Shown here one piece after another: positions 9,239 through 18,059 of a stretch of 64,000 bases of DNA. The stretch lies in NCBI RefSeq assembly GCF_904846215.1, contig NZ_CAJGZK010000001.1, forward strand, positions 1 to 64,000, given 5' to 3'. Under the pieces are notes generated by a model that was given only the letters and a program-made list of their open reading frames with translations, made no database searches and had not been told where the DNA came from. Source of the stretch: Psychrobacter glacincola. Lineage in GTDB: Bacteria; Pseudomonadota; Gammaproteobacteria; Pseudomonadales; Moraxellaceae. The translations under genes were made by a program, and so were the position numbers. Position 1 is the first letter of the stretch. Each line of letters opens with the position of its first letter.

Positions 9239-10054
9239 ATGACTTCATTATTAAAAAATAACCTTTTGAATAAAAGTATGAATATAAGCCTGCTAACAGG
9301 ACTTGTAATGATTATAACCAGTCTCTACGCGCCGATAACGAATGCTGCACCTATTTATAAAGTCATTGATGAAAAAACGGGTCAAGTCACCTTTACTGAT
9401 CGTCCGCAGAACTATGAGCATAAAGCGGGCACGCAAATTAGTGAAACGTCTGTTATGACGAATACTCACTCTACGTCCAATAGTGCTAATAATAGCACCG
9501 CAGTAAATAGCAATCCTGCGCCTCCTCAGCAAATGCTCACCAGTAATGCCACACCACCAGCGCTAGAAAATGCATCGAGCACTATCCAATCATCACGCGT
9601 CAGTTATCAATTAACGATGATTGAGCCAAGTGAAGAACGTGCTTATCGTCGTCCGGCGCAAAGTATCGTTATTACTCTGCAAATCAAACCTGCATTACAA
9701 GCAGGCGATAGCGTGAGTATTACGCTTGATGGTAATGAGGTAGCTCAGGGATTGAATGCTTCGATTTCTACCGTTGATATTTTGCCAGGTTCTCATGTTA
9801 TCAATGCGGTGGTCAAAAACGCGAAAGGGCAGGCATTAAAGCAAATCTCACGAACTGTTTATGTGATTCAAAATACGCAGACGCTACAAAATAATAAGAA
9901 AATCGCTCAGCAGCTTTTGGCTTATCAGCGCTTGCCTTGGCATCAAAAGGTGTTATTGAAATTGCGCCAAGATGGTAAACAACCCAACATGCAAACCTTT
10001 AATAAACCACAAGCTGATAAACCAATGACCCTTGAGCAACCAGCTATTAAGTAG
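9239..10054 (+). CDS. DUF4124 domain-containing secreted or periplasmic protein
   Basis: 271 aa. A signal peptide (NISLLTGLVMIITSLYAP, cleavage near NAAP) is followed by IYKVIDEKTGQVTFTDRP, the DUF4124 signature. A Ser/Thr/Asn/Pro-rich linker of about 60 residues leads to a beta-rich segment (VSITLDGNEVAQGL, STVDILPGSHVINAVVKN) that resembles an Ig-like fold. The last 50 residues are basic. Such proteins often sit beside glnA in Gammaproteobacteria, but no biochemical role is known. An alternative start is the Met at 9278. Confidence 0.8.
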   Translation: MTSLLKNNLLNKSMNISLLTGLVMIITSLYAPITNAAPIYKVIDEKTGQVTFTDRPQNYEHKAGTQISETSVMTNTHSTSNSANNSTAVNSNPAPPQQMLTSNATPPALENASSTIQSSRVSYQLTMIEPSEERAYRRPAQSIVITLQIKPALQAGDSVSITLDGNEVAQGLNASISTVDILPGSHVINAVVKNAKGQALKQISRTVYVIQNTQTLQNNKKIAQQLLAYQRLPWHQKVLLKLRQDGKQPNMQTFNKPQADKPMTLEQPAIK

Positions 10055-10078
10055 TCTATGATACATAATGTTGAAAAA

Positions 10079-10114
10079 ATAAAGGCAATCACTGACATCA
10101 GCGATTGCCTTTAT
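10079..10114. terminator. Bidirectional terminator between DUF4124 and SIMPL genes
   Basis: ATAAAGGCAATC and GATTGCCTTTAT form a perfect 12-bp stem around a 12-nt loop, placed between two convergent genes. Confidence 0.8.
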
Positions 10115-10149
10115 TTATAACGATATTTTTCTATAGGATTGACTGAAGC

Positions 10150-10866
10150 TTATTTGGTTAACTCAATCGTACCATTGGCAGTGACTGAGATGGTGCTGTT
10201 ACCAGATTCAAAATTTTGGCTAGGTACCGACGCATCAGCCGCTTCAGATTTCATACTCATCGCATTGTACATCGGGCGCGGATAGTTGCTGCCTATATTT
10301 AGATTGACATTGACGACACGATAGCTGCGCGCATCCCACGCACGAGTCATATTTTTAGCTTGCTGCTGAAAGGCGCGTGAAGCATCGGTCATCAGTTTTT
10401 GCTCTAGCGCATTCTTTTTGATATCTGAGACACCAAAGCTGAGATTTTCCATGACCAAGTTTTCTTGCAAATCGGCAATCAGTTGACTGGTTGCGGTAAA
10501 ATCGGTACTTTTTAGGTCTATATTTGCCTGTCCTGTCCAGCCGATAATTTTATTGTTTTTATCATAACGTGGATAAGTACGTTGTTGACCCGTGCTTACC
10601 GTGACAGTCGGATAGCGTTTAGCGATTTTCAATGCATTATTAATCGAAGTGTTTAGGGTGATTGCCAAAGCTTTTGCATCGGTTGCCTGCGCTTTTTTGT
10701 ATAAGCTGGCAGTGACCTCATCGTTTTGAACCTCTTCTTTTACTTCTGCCTGAAAAGTAAGCTGATCATAGCCGGTTGGCGCTGCATGGGCACTCCCCAT
10801 CATCGCCGTCAATAAAAACGCCGTACCAGTGGTGATAGCGACCTTGCTAGTTAGGATGTTGTCCAT
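10150..10866 (-). CDS. SIMPL domain (DUF541) periplasmic protein
   Basis: About 238 aa. A signal peptide (VAITTGTAFLLTAMMGSAHA, cleaved before APTGY) is followed by a SIMPL/DUF541 domain with the typical TVSTGQQRTYPRYDKN and GWTGQANIDLKSTDF segments and a C-terminal SISVTANGTIEL-like strand (here STISVTANGTIELTK). The start is set by the ribosome site AGGAG: it lies 6 nt before the second of two consecutive ATGs (10866) and 3 nt before the first (10869). A longer upstream frame is unlikely. The family occurs in cell envelopes, such as BP26 of Brucella, and its function is not settled. Confidence 0.85.
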   Translation of the reverse strand: MDNILTSKVAITTGTAFLLTAMMGSAHAAPTGYDQLTFQAEVKEEVQNDEVTASLYKKAQATDAKALAITLNTSINNALKIAKRYPTVTVSTGQQRTYPRYDKNNKIIGWTGQANIDLKSTDFTATSQLIADLQENLVMENLSFGVSDIKKNALEQKLMTDASRAFQQQAKNMTRAWDARSYRVVNVNLNIGSNYPRPMYNAMSMKSEAADASVPSQNFESGNSTISVTANGTIELTK

Positions 10867-10936
10867 CATATTCTCCTGAATAATATAAATAGAGTTGAAG
10901 CCGTTAATTGAAAAACCATAAAGACGCATTTTATTT

Positions 10937-10971
10937 ATTTGGCACTACTTATGGCACTATTTATGGCACTT
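10937..10971 (+). repeat. Three short direct repeats (TGGCACTA type)
   Basis: TTGGCACTACTTA, TGGCACTATTTA and TGGCACTTAACT follow one another just upstream of the SIMPL gene, with a spacing of about 12 bp. They may be a small tandem duplication or a regulator site; nothing else supports a function. Confidence 0.35.
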
Positions 10972-11089
10972 AACTGTCTTATCTAAAATAACAAAATTTG
11001 AATGTGTTGATGTGATAATTTTGTCATTTAAGTTACGGGCGGGATCAAAAGGTTTTTATCTTATAAAGCAATCTGTTTGACGATTGGGG

Positions 11090-11117
11090 TTGTAATAAGC
11101 AGAAATTCTTGTATAAT
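11090..11117 (+). promoter_or_regulatory. Promoter of the SRP RNA gene
   Basis: TTGTAA, a 16-bp spacer and a perfect TATAAT at 11112-11117 place the transcription start about 7 nt downstream, right at the predicted 5' end of the RNA. Confidence 0.65.
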
Positions 11118-11124
11118 CTGCAAC

Positions 11125-11232
11125 TGGTGGCTCCGTTGGTAGCCTCGCAACATTGTTCTATGAATCCCGCCAGGACCGGAAGGTAGCAACGGTAATAGTT
11201 ATGATGTGTGCCGAGGATGTGCTGATGGAGTC
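11125..11232 (+). ncRNA. ffs: Signal recognition particle RNA, small bacterial (4.5S) type
   Basis: The diagnostic domain IV is present: AATCCCGCCAGGACCGGAAG followed by GTAGCAACGGTAA, with the GGAA tetraloop and the asymmetric internal loop that bind Ffh. The flanks GGTGGCTCCGTTGG and the 3' part GTGCTGATGGAGTCGC pair to close the hairpin. Eight T residues follow and serve as a terminator. Ends are estimated from pairing to within a few bases. The RNA directs membrane and secreted proteins cotranslationally to the Sec translocon. Confidence 0.93.
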
Positions 11233-11689
11233 GCTTTTTTTTGCCTAAAATTTGATAGCGGTTTTTGTAAATCGCTGAAAATGCTCGTTTGAGATATTAA
11301 GTCCTTCATTGTAAAGGGCTTTTTTTTACCTAGCTTTTGTCTTATTCTAAAGTTTAAGTAAGCGATATAAGTTAAAATATAATGCAGTAATTTTTATGAA
11401 TAATAAGATTAAGACTAAATATTTATTCAGCTGATACTGGTTTTGCACTCTTTGAGACCAGCATTTAGCACGAGTATAATTATTTATCGAGACAGCAAGG
11501 TAGTCGTCAAATAGATTATAATGGTTACTGGCAAGGACTGAGCACATTGCATACGGTGATGTTACACGATACGATAGTCAGTCAAGATGAAAATGATGGC
11601 TTAATGCTATTTCCATTATTATTTTTAGCACTGTTGCGGGTATCACAAAACAGTAAACCCATTTAAGATAAGTAGGATAGTAGAGTCGC
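11233..11689. other. Intergenic stretch between ffs and holD-like gene
   Basis: It begins with the T-run of ffs. A possible weak hairpin at 11301-11331 (AAGTCCTT, loop, AAAGGGCTT then T-run) could be a second terminator. The remainder is AT-rich, and a 66-codon minus-strand frame (11347-11547) has no recognisable character. Confidence 0.4.
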
Positions 11690-12565
11690 ATGAGTGATAT
11701 TCAAGACCCGCTGGTTCTATTGCAGCAGCGTATGCAGCAGCGTCAGATTTTAGCGATGATGGGTATCAAGCAATGGGTGCAGCCAAGTTCTGAGACCATT
11801 AACATCACAGATATTGCGGCGCCTACTACAAATCCTCACGGCATCACTCAGTCTATTTCTTCTGCGGCTAGCCCTAAACAACCAAACACTGAGCAGCCAA
11901 ACACTGAGCAGGCAAGCATTAACGTTGCGAGCATTGAGTCTCCAGAGTCTATAGCAAGCTTGCATAACGGTAGCTATGATTATCATGATGCTGCCATGCA
12001 TGTTAATGACGTCCAAGATGCGAGCTCAAATGCATTCAATGAACAAAGTCCAGTTACTTATAGTTTTGATAGCAACACTCCTGATGCCGCTATCAGCTTG
12101 CTCGTCGATACAGTGGTACAGCAAACGGTTGCACCAATTGAGCAGATGTATTCTAGCGACAGCTATCATGGGAATCCGCTTCATGACAGTACCCTTAAAG
12201 TAGCGCCGTTCGACTTGCAAGGTGGTCGCTACGGTAACTGGGTAATATTGGTTGATATCCAATCCCTCAATAATGACAGCCAAAAGCTATGGCAAAATAT
12301 CACGCAGGCGCTTTCAATCTCTTGTGAGACGACCTCATTCCCTATCTGTGAGGGTATGGATATTGCTGAGCTTGCCAATGCCAGCTTTGCTGGATACATC
12401 TTTAAAATTGGTCGAAGTGAAGAGATACGAGTTGCGTCATTAACACCATTGCCTGAAGGCCTTGAGCATCCTACTCTGACTACTGTGCCCACGCTAGATG
12501 AGATGCTTGCTGATAGCAGCTTAAAGCGCAGGCTTTGGGAGATGCTCTCTAGCTCGGCTGATTAA
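11690..12565 (+). CDS. Probable DNA polymerase III psi subunit (HolD-like), with long inserted linker
   Basis: 291 aa. Residues 12-31 read QQRMQQRQILAMMGIKQWVQ, which matches the start of E. coli psi, where a glutamine-rich helix leads into LGITQW. Residues from about 178 on (GNWVILVDIQSL, FKIGRSEEIRVASLTPL, and the end LTTVPTLDEMLADSSLKRR plus LWEMLSSS) match the psi core in order, including the terminal L-x-D-x4-P/S-x3-R-x-LW pattern. Psi would link the chi subunit and SSB to the clamp loader made by dnaX. About 140 Ser/Asn/Gln-rich residues separate the two parts, so the protein is twice the usual 137 aa. It stands alone between ffs and serC. The assignment rests on motif comparison from memory. 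Confidence 0.6.
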   Translation: MSDIQDPLVLLQQRMQQRQILAMMGIKQWVQPSSETINITDIAAPTTNPHGITQSISSAASPKQPNTEQPNTEQASINVASIESPESIASLHNGSYDYHDAAMHVNDVQDASSNAFNEQSPVTYSFDSNTPDAAISLLVDTVVQQTVAPIEQMYSSDSYHGNPLHDSTLKVAPFDLQGGRYGNWVILVDIQSLNNDSQKLWQNITQALSISCETTSFPICEGMDIAELANASFAGYIFKIGRSEEIRVASLTPLPEGLEHPTLTTVPTLDEMLADSSLKRRLWEMLSSSAD

Positions 12566-12660
12566 CAACAAAGGTTTTGATCGTTTTTTATAAGTAATAC
12601 AGTCGTTAGCAACTCAAATAAAAAATGTCAGAAATATTTTAATGATTAAGTTTTCAATCC

Positions 12661-12706
12661 CAACTAACAACTAACAACTAACAACTAACAACTAACAACT
12701 AACAAC
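12661..12706 (+). repeat. Heptanucleotide tandem repeat (CAACTAA) upstream of serC
   Basis: Six perfect tandem copies of CAACTAA plus a partial seventh (CAAC) lie about 30 bp upstream of the serC start codon, in the presumed 5' leader or promoter region. The unit is not a multiple of three and is non-coding. Confidence 0.95.
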
Positions 12707-12736
12707 GATGATTTCATCATATTTAGGATAATGATT

Positions 12737-13846
12737 ATGACGACTACAGCTGCTCCTAACCGTACCCCTAACTTTTCAGCGGGTCCTGCTACGATACCGA
12801 CCGCTGTATTATCACGTGCTCAAGAAGAGCTGCTCGACTGGCAAGGACGCGGCGTATCGGTGATGGAAATCAGCCATCGTAGTAAAGAGTACATCGCGAT
12901 TACTGATAAAGCTGAAGCCAAACTGCGCTCGTTGATGGATATTCCAGACAATTATAAAGTGTTGTTTTTGCAAGGCGGCGCCAGCTTACAGTTTTCAGCC
13001 ATTCCATTAAATCTGTTAAATGGTGGACGCGGTGACTATCTCACTACTGGCGCTTGGTCAGGTAAAGCGATCAAAGAGGCAGAGCGTTATGCCAAGCTTG
13101 GTCTTGGTGAAGTTAATCTGGTTGCCACAGGCAAAGACAGTAATTTCACTGACGTGCCAGCCCAAAGTGACTGGAATGTGAGCGAAGATGCGGCGTATTT
13201 TCACTACTGCGCCAATGAGACCATTCATGGTTTGCAAGTATTTGAGCCACCAAAAGTAGATGCACCTATTATTGTCGATATGTCTTCTTGCATCTTGTCG
13301 CAGCCGATTGATGTGTCTAAGTTTGGGATGATTTACGCCGGTGCGCAAAAAAACATCGGTCCAGCAGGTTTAGTGATTGTCATTATTCGTGAAGACTTGT
13401 TAGGGCAGGCAAGTGAGTGGTGCCCGCTACTCATGAACTATGAGCACCAAGCCGAAAAAGAGTCTATGTCAAACACGCCAGCGACATATTCTTGGTACTT
13501 GGCAGGGCTGGTCTTTGATTGGTTAGAAGAGCAGGGCGGCGTTGCTGCGATTGGTAAAATCAATCAACAAAAAGCGGATTTGCTCTATAAAACGATTGAT
13601 GACAGCAGTTTTTATAATAATCCAGTTGCCCTTAAATATCGCTCTATCATGAATGTGCCGTTTACTTTGGCTGATAGTAGCCTTGATAAGGTGTTTTTAG
13701 AAGAGTCAGAAGCAGCAGGCTTACTGCATTTAAAAGGTCACCGTGATGTGGGCGGTATGCGTGCCAGTATTTACAATGCGGTGTCGTTAGAATGGGTGCA
13801 GCTGTTGGTCGACTTTATGATAGCGTTTGAAAAAAAGTACGCTTAA
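12737..13846 (+). CDS. serC: Phosphoserine aminotransferase
   Basis: About 369 aa, class V PLP aminotransferase of serine synthesis, also used in pyridoxal phosphate synthesis. Motifs: NFSAGPATIPTAVL near the N-terminus, GRGVSVMEISHRSKEY, VLFLQGGASLQFSAIPLNL, and the PLP lysine in IYAGAQKNIGPAGLV, with GGMRASIYNAVS at the end. AGGA lies 8 nt before the ATG at 12737 and only 2 nt before the ATG at 12731, so the former is chosen. The gene has its own terminator; pheA and gyrA, common neighbours in related bacteria, are absent. Confidence 0.97.
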   Translation: MTTTAAPNRTPNFSAGPATIPTAVLSRAQEELLDWQGRGVSVMEISHRSKEYIAITDKAEAKLRSLMDIPDNYKVLFLQGGASLQFSAIPLNLLNGGRGDYLTTGAWSGKAIKEAERYAKLGLGEVNLVATGKDSNFTDVPAQSDWNVSEDAAYFHYCANETIHGLQVFEPPKVDAPIIVDMSSCILSQPIDVSKFGMIYAGAQKNIGPAGLVIVIIREDLLGQASEWCPLLMNYEHQAEKESMSNTPATYSWYLAGLVFDWLEEQGGVAAIGKINQQKADLLYKTIDDSSFYNNPVALKYRSIMNVPFTLADSSLDKVFLEESEAAGLLHLKGHRDVGGMRASIYNAVSLEWVQLLVDFMIAFEKKYA

Positions 13847-13863
13847 GTCAGTACCGTTTTTGG

Positions 13864-13901
13864 AAAAAAGACGCAACTTTTATAAGCTGCGTCTTTTTTT
13901 T
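13864..13901 (+). terminator. Intrinsic terminator of serC
   Basis: AAAAGACGCAACTT, a TTATA loop and AAGCTGCGTC form a strong stem with one mismatch, followed by eight T residues. Confidence 0.88.
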
Positions 13902-14095
13902 ATGAACATTAATACTCGTTTTGGGTGAATAATGCGTCATGTAGCATTCTTAACGCTGCAAATCATTAGGTTAAAAAATCTAAGTTTGTTATGATAAAAT
14001 TTTGCGGTACTGACGGTTATCAATTATATTGCAGCACTTAAGTAAATTCTCATCATATCCATTGGGCTAACACAGGGGTTTGTTATAACTTTATT

Positions 14096-15928
14096 ATGAT
14101 AAACAATACCATGCTAAAAACCGTCCTATTAGTGGCACTGGTGAGCTGGATACCAGTCAGTATCGCGGTGCCGATTACCACGACAGCACTTGGTCATAAT
14201 AGTCCTACTGAGTATATTGACGCGCCCTTTATGCCCTACGCCAATCCAAAGGCGCCGACAGGTGGCACGTTATCGCTTGATGCGCGAGGCACCTTTAATG
14301 CGGCCAATAAATGGATGACCACTGGTGTGGCAATGGCCGGCACCGACTATCTATATGATACCTTGATGACTGGCTCATTAAATGAAGCCTTTACCATGTA
14401 TCCGCAGCTGGCAAGTAAAGTCACTTATGACCCTGATGACACCCGTTGGATTATTTATCATATCAATCCTGCCGCGCGCTTTTGGGATGGCACGCCGGTG
14501 ACCAGTAGTGACGTCAAAGCCACTTATGAGGCAATATTAAATAAAGGACCGATGTATATTCGCAGCTATTTGGGTGACATCAAAGACATTCAAATTATTG
14601 ATAAGCAACGCGTGAAGTTTGTCTTTGCCTCTGATGACAATAAAGAGATTTTATTGACAGTCGGGCAGTTTCCTATCTTCGCTAAGTCTTCTATCGATGC
14701 TGATTTTGAAAAAATTAGCTTAACGCCATTGATGGGTAGTGGTCCTTATAAGCTTGGACGCGTTGATGCCGGTCGTTCAGTCAGCTACGTGCGTGACCCC
14801 AATTATTGGGGTCGTGATTTGATGGTGAATCGCGGTCGTTATAATTTTGATATGATCAAATTCGTCTATTATCAAAGTGATGAAATTGCCTTTGAAGGGT
14901 TTAAATCTGGTCAATATCGCTTTCGCCCTGAAAATAAAGCCTCTAATTGGGCAACGGGTTATAATTTCCCTGCTGTCAAAGCCGGTCTTATTAATAAAGA
15001 AACCATAAGTAGTGAAAATCCAGTGCCGATGCAAGCGTTGGTCATGAATATGCGCCGGCCGATCTTTCAAGATATTCGCGTTCGTCAAGCACTCAGTAAG
15101 GCTTACGACTTTGAATGGATGAATAAAACCTTATTTCATGGGCAGTATGAGCGCTTGCAAAGTTTTTTTCATGGCTCAGAGCTTGCTGCGACTGACAAAC
15201 CATCTACTGAAGAGATGAAAGTGCTGACACCTTTATTATCTAAGCTTGAGCCAATTCAACGTCAAGCCGTATTAATGGAGTGGCAATTGCCAACCAGCGA
15301 CGGTAGTGGTTTTAACCGTGAAGGCTTGTTAGAGGCGCGGCAGCTGTTGTTAGATGCTGGGTTCTATTATAACGATATGAAATTATACCAGCCTGATGGC
15401 AAGCTTGCTCGGATTGAGATGTTAATGACAGGCGAAACCATGGGTCGAGTGCTACTGCCTTATATTCGTAATTTAAAGCGGCTAGGGTTTGATGTGACCT
15501 TGCGTCAAGTCGATGGACCACAATATTATGAGCGTGTGCGTCGTTTTGACTATGATATGGTTGTCGATGTATTCGCTCAAAGTTTATCACCAGGTGCTGA
15601 ACAAGCGGCATTTTGGGGCAGTGCAGCTGCTGATGAGCCAGGCAATAATAATACGATTGGTATTAAAAACCCCGTGATAGACAGGGTCATAGAGCAGCTA
15701 GGTAATGCGAAAAATCGCGACGAGATTGTTTTATATACTCAGGTATTAGATCGTTTATTACGTGCCGGTCATTATGTCGTACCGCTATATGGCAAGTCTG
15801 CTACCAATGTCGCCTACTGGAATCAATACCGGCATACTGAAAAACTGCCGGCTAATGCCATTGGTATTGATTATTGGTGGACAGATAAAGCCGCAGAAGT
15901 ACGCGTTAACCAGTATTTAAAACAATAA
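14096..15928 (+). CDS. Peptide ABC transporter substrate-binding protein (YejA-like)
   Basis: 610 aa with an N-terminal signal peptide (KTVLLVALVSWIPVSIAVP). It belongs to the SBP_bac_5 family: NPKAPTGGTLSLDARGTFN near the start, ARFWDGTPVTSSDVKATYEA, the PNYWGRDLMVNRGRYNFD region, RRPIFQDIRVRQALSKAYD, and a C-terminal VPLYGKSATNVAYW. These details match YejA, the periplasmic oligopeptide binder of the YejABEF importer. The partner permeases and ATPase follow downstream after gloB. A second possible start is the Met at 14111. Confidence 0.9.
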   Translation: MINNTMLKTVLLVALVSWIPVSIAVPITTTALGHNSPTEYIDAPFMPYANPKAPTGGTLSLDARGTFNAANKWMTTGVAMAGTDYLYDTLMTGSLNEAFTMYPQLASKVTYDPDDTRWIIYHINPAARFWDGTPVTSSDVKATYEAILNKGPMYIRSYLGDIKDIQIIDKQRVKFVFASDDNKEILLTVGQFPIFAKSSIDADFEKISLTPLMGSGPYKLGRVDAGRSVSYVRDPNYWGRDLMVNRGRYNFDMIKFVYYQSDEIAFEGFKSGQYRFRPENKASNWATGYNFPAVKAGLINKETISSENPVPMQALVMNMRRPIFQDIRVRQALSKAYDFEWMNKTLFHGQYERLQSFFHGSELAATDKPSTEEMKVLTPLLSKLEPIQRQAVLMEWQLPTSDGSGFNREGLLEARQLLLDAGFYYNDMKLYQPDGKLARIEMLMTGETMGRVLLPYIRNLKRLGFDVTLRQVDGPQYYERVRRFDYDMVVDVFAQSLSPGAEQAAFWGSAAADEPGNNNTIGIKNPVIDRVIEQLGNAKNRDEIVLYTQVLDRLLRAGHYVVPLYGKSATNVAYWNQYRHTEKLPANAIGIDYWWTDKAAEVRVNQYLKQ

Positions 15929-15990
15929 GTGATAGTAATGTTCGATCTAATAAATTTAGCAATAAAAACAACGACTGGTAAGGATTTAAT

Positions 15991-16770
15991 ATGAGTATTC
16001 ATATTCACCCGATTAAAGCATTTAATGACAATTATATTTGGACATTAATTAATGACAGTAACAAACAGGCGATCGTCATTGACCCAGGTCAAGCGGCACC
16101 AGTCGTTGCTTATTTAGAAGAAAATGGCTTAGAGCTGACGTCTATCTGGACGACTCATCATCATCATGACCATATCGGCGGCGTCGCAGAGTTACAAGAG
16201 TCTTATCCGATGACGCATTTGGTCGCGCATACTGAACATAACGTCGATGAAGATCAAGCAATTAAAGATGGCAGTACAGTAAGCGCGTGGGGCTGCTCGG
16301 CACAAGTATGGGATGTGTCTGGTCATACTGCCAGTCACATGGCTTATATATTAGATATCGATGGGCGTAAGCATTGCTTCTGTGGCGATACCTTATTTAG
16401 TGCCGGTTGCGGACGGGTGTTTACTGGGACGATTGAGCAGTTGCATGACAGCTTTAAGCGTCTGAATGGACTGCCAGCTGACACGCTGCTATATCCTGCA
16501 CACGAATACACTGCCAGTAATCTGCGCTTTGGTCTGTCCATCGAACCTGCCAATGAAGCGATGCAGCAAGCATTGGCGCAAGCAGAAGACAAAACCGCAC
16601 AAGGTATTCCGACGTTACCCGTCACCTTAGAGCATGAGCGCGCGATAAATGTATTTTTACGGACGCAAGAGCCGAGCGTGATTGCAGGCGTGAAGTCTAA
16701 CGTGACTATCGATGATGATAAGTCGTTGACCGTATTTGCGGCGCTACGTGAGCTTAAAAATAACTTTTAA
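15991..16770 (+). CDS. gloB: Hydroxyacylglutathione hydrolase (glyoxalase II)
   Basis: 259 aa metallo-beta-lactamase fold enzyme that hydrolyses S-lactoylglutathione in methylglyoxal detoxification. The metal motif THHHHDHIGG, the second-site residues in HCFCGDTLFSAGCGRVF and the C-terminal AHEYTASNLRF are intact, and IHPIKAFNDNYIW is the typical N-terminus. AAGGA lies 7 nt before the ATG. The gene sits between yejA and yejB on the same strand, which is not its usual place. Confidence 0.96.
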   Translation: MSIHIHPIKAFNDNYIWTLINDSNKQAIVIDPGQAAPVVAYLEENGLELTSIWTTHHHHDHIGGVAELQESYPMTHLVAHTEHNVDEDQAIKDGSTVSAWGCSAQVWDVSGHTASHMAYILDIDGRKHCFCGDTLFSAGCGRVFTGTIEQLHDSFKRLNGLPADTLLYPAHEYTASNLRFGLSIEPANEAMQQALAQAEDKTAQGIPTLPVTLEHERAINVFLRTQEPSVIAGVKSNVTIDDDKSLTVFAALRELKNNF

Positions 16771-16774
16771 ATGC

Positions 16775-16919
16775 TATAGTTAATCCACTTTTAAAAGGGT
16801 ACAGAACTACTGTGGTTGATTATTCACAGCCTCTGTCTGCATTGGCACAGCAAGCAAGAAAAATTAACCACAGTAGTGATTGATAACATTTGTATCTCTT
16901 TTATTTAGGACCGACTATA
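16775..16919 (+). repeat. Palindromic MITE-like element, copy 5 (subfamily 2)
   Basis: It starts 5 nt after the gloB stop codon. Ends are TATAGTTAATCCAC and GGACCGACTATA. The arms CTACTGTGGTTGATTA and AATTAACCACAGTAG carry a GTGG/CCAC pairing where copy 2 and relatives have GGGG/CCCC. The core apex reads CTGCATTGGC. Confidence 0.92.
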
Positions 16920-16991
16920 ACGTATGTGCTGGTAAATAGTAGCTGATCATTTTCTCTGTTGTTATGTTCTTTATCTTAGGAAGCCGCCATT

Positions 16992-18059
16992 ATGGGTCGT
17001 TATATCTTAAAAAGGTTGTTATTGATATTACCGACGCTATTTTTGATATTGCTGGCGAATTTTGTCATTGTACAAGCAGCGCCCGGTGGTCCTGTTGAGC
17101 AGCAACTCGCCATGATTGAGCAAGGTGCAAAAGACAATGCCTTGGGCGGTAATATTGGCGCGGGTAGTGCCGGTAATAATAGTACCTATCAAGGCACGCG
17201 TGGCCTATCAGAAGAGATGGTGGCGGCGATTAATGCGCAATACGGCTTTGATAAATCGGCACCTGAGCGCTTTTGGCTGATGCTCAAGAACTATGCACAG
17301 TTAGACTTTGGTGAATCGTTTTTTAAAGGTCAGTCGGTCACTGATTTGATTATAGAAAAGCTTCCAGTGTCCATCTCGCTTGGGCTATGGAGTACGCTGC
17401 TGATTTATATGATAGCGATTCCACTTGGGGTCTATAAAGCCATGCATCACGGCTCGGGGATTGATAAAGTCACAGCCATGCTGCTTGCTATCGGCCATGC
17501 AATCCCTGTATTCGTGTTTGCTGTCATATTATTGGTGTTTTTTGCAGGTGGCAGCTACTGGAATATTTTTCCACTGCAAGGGTTGACCTCAGAGAACTTC
17601 GATCAATTAAGCGCACTGGGTAAAGTTAAAGATTATTTTTGGCATCTGGCACTGCCACTATTGGCAAGCACCGTTGGTGGTTTTGCTGGGTTGACGTATC
17701 TGACCAAGTTCAGCTTTTTAGAAGAGCTCGGTAAGCAATACGTGCTTACCGCTCGCGCCAAAGGATTGGGTGAGCGTCAAGTGCTATACGGACACGTGTT
17801 TCGTAATGCGATGCTGATTATCATCGCCGGTATTCCAGCGGCAATCGTTGGGATTTTCTTTGCTGGAAACTTTCTTATTGAGATTATCTTTAAGCTTGAT
17901 GGTTTGGGATTATTAGGTTTCGAAGCCATTCAGCAGCGTGATTATCCCGTGATATTTGGCACGCTGTTTATTTTTACCTTGGTGGGACTGTTATTACAAT
18001 TAATCAGTGATTTAAGTTATCACTTAATTGATCCGCGTATTGATTTTGAGGGGCGCTAA
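16992..18059 (+). CDS. Peptide ABC transporter permease (YejB-like)
   Basis: 355 aa inner-membrane permease with an N-terminal MGRYILKRLLLILPTLFLIL helix, the usual cytoplasmic-side insertion of binding-protein permeases, and the EAA loop TARAKGLGERQVLYGHVFRN. The end PRIDFEGR is typical of YejB. The stop codon overlaps the next gene (TAATG), showing translational coupling with the partner permease. Confidence 0.93.
   Translation: MGRYILKRLLLILPTLFLILLANFVIVQAAPGGPVEQQLAMIEQGAKDNALGGNIGAGSAGNNSTYQGTRGLSEEMVAAINAQYGFDKSAPERFWLMLKNYAQLDFGESFFKGQSVTDLIIEKLPVSISLGLWSTLLIYMIAIPLGVYKAMHHGSGIDKVTAMLLAIGHAIPVFVFAVILLVFFAGGSYWNIFPLQGLTSENFDQLSALGKVKDYFWHLALPLLASTVGGFAGLTYLTKFSFLEELGKQYVLTARAKGLGERQVLYGHVFRNAMLIIIAGIPAAIVGIFFAGNFLIEIIFKLDGLGLLGFEAIQQRDYPVIFGTLFIFTLVGLLLQLISDLSYHLIDPRIDFEGR

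Noticed and set aside
11347..11547. 66-codon minus-strand frame between ffs and the holD-like gene
   Set aside because: AT-rich composition, no ribosome site and no recognisable domain or signal.
12661..12706. CRISPR array
   Set aside because: The repeat has a 7-bp period and no spacers; it is a simple tandem repeat. No cas genes are present in the window.
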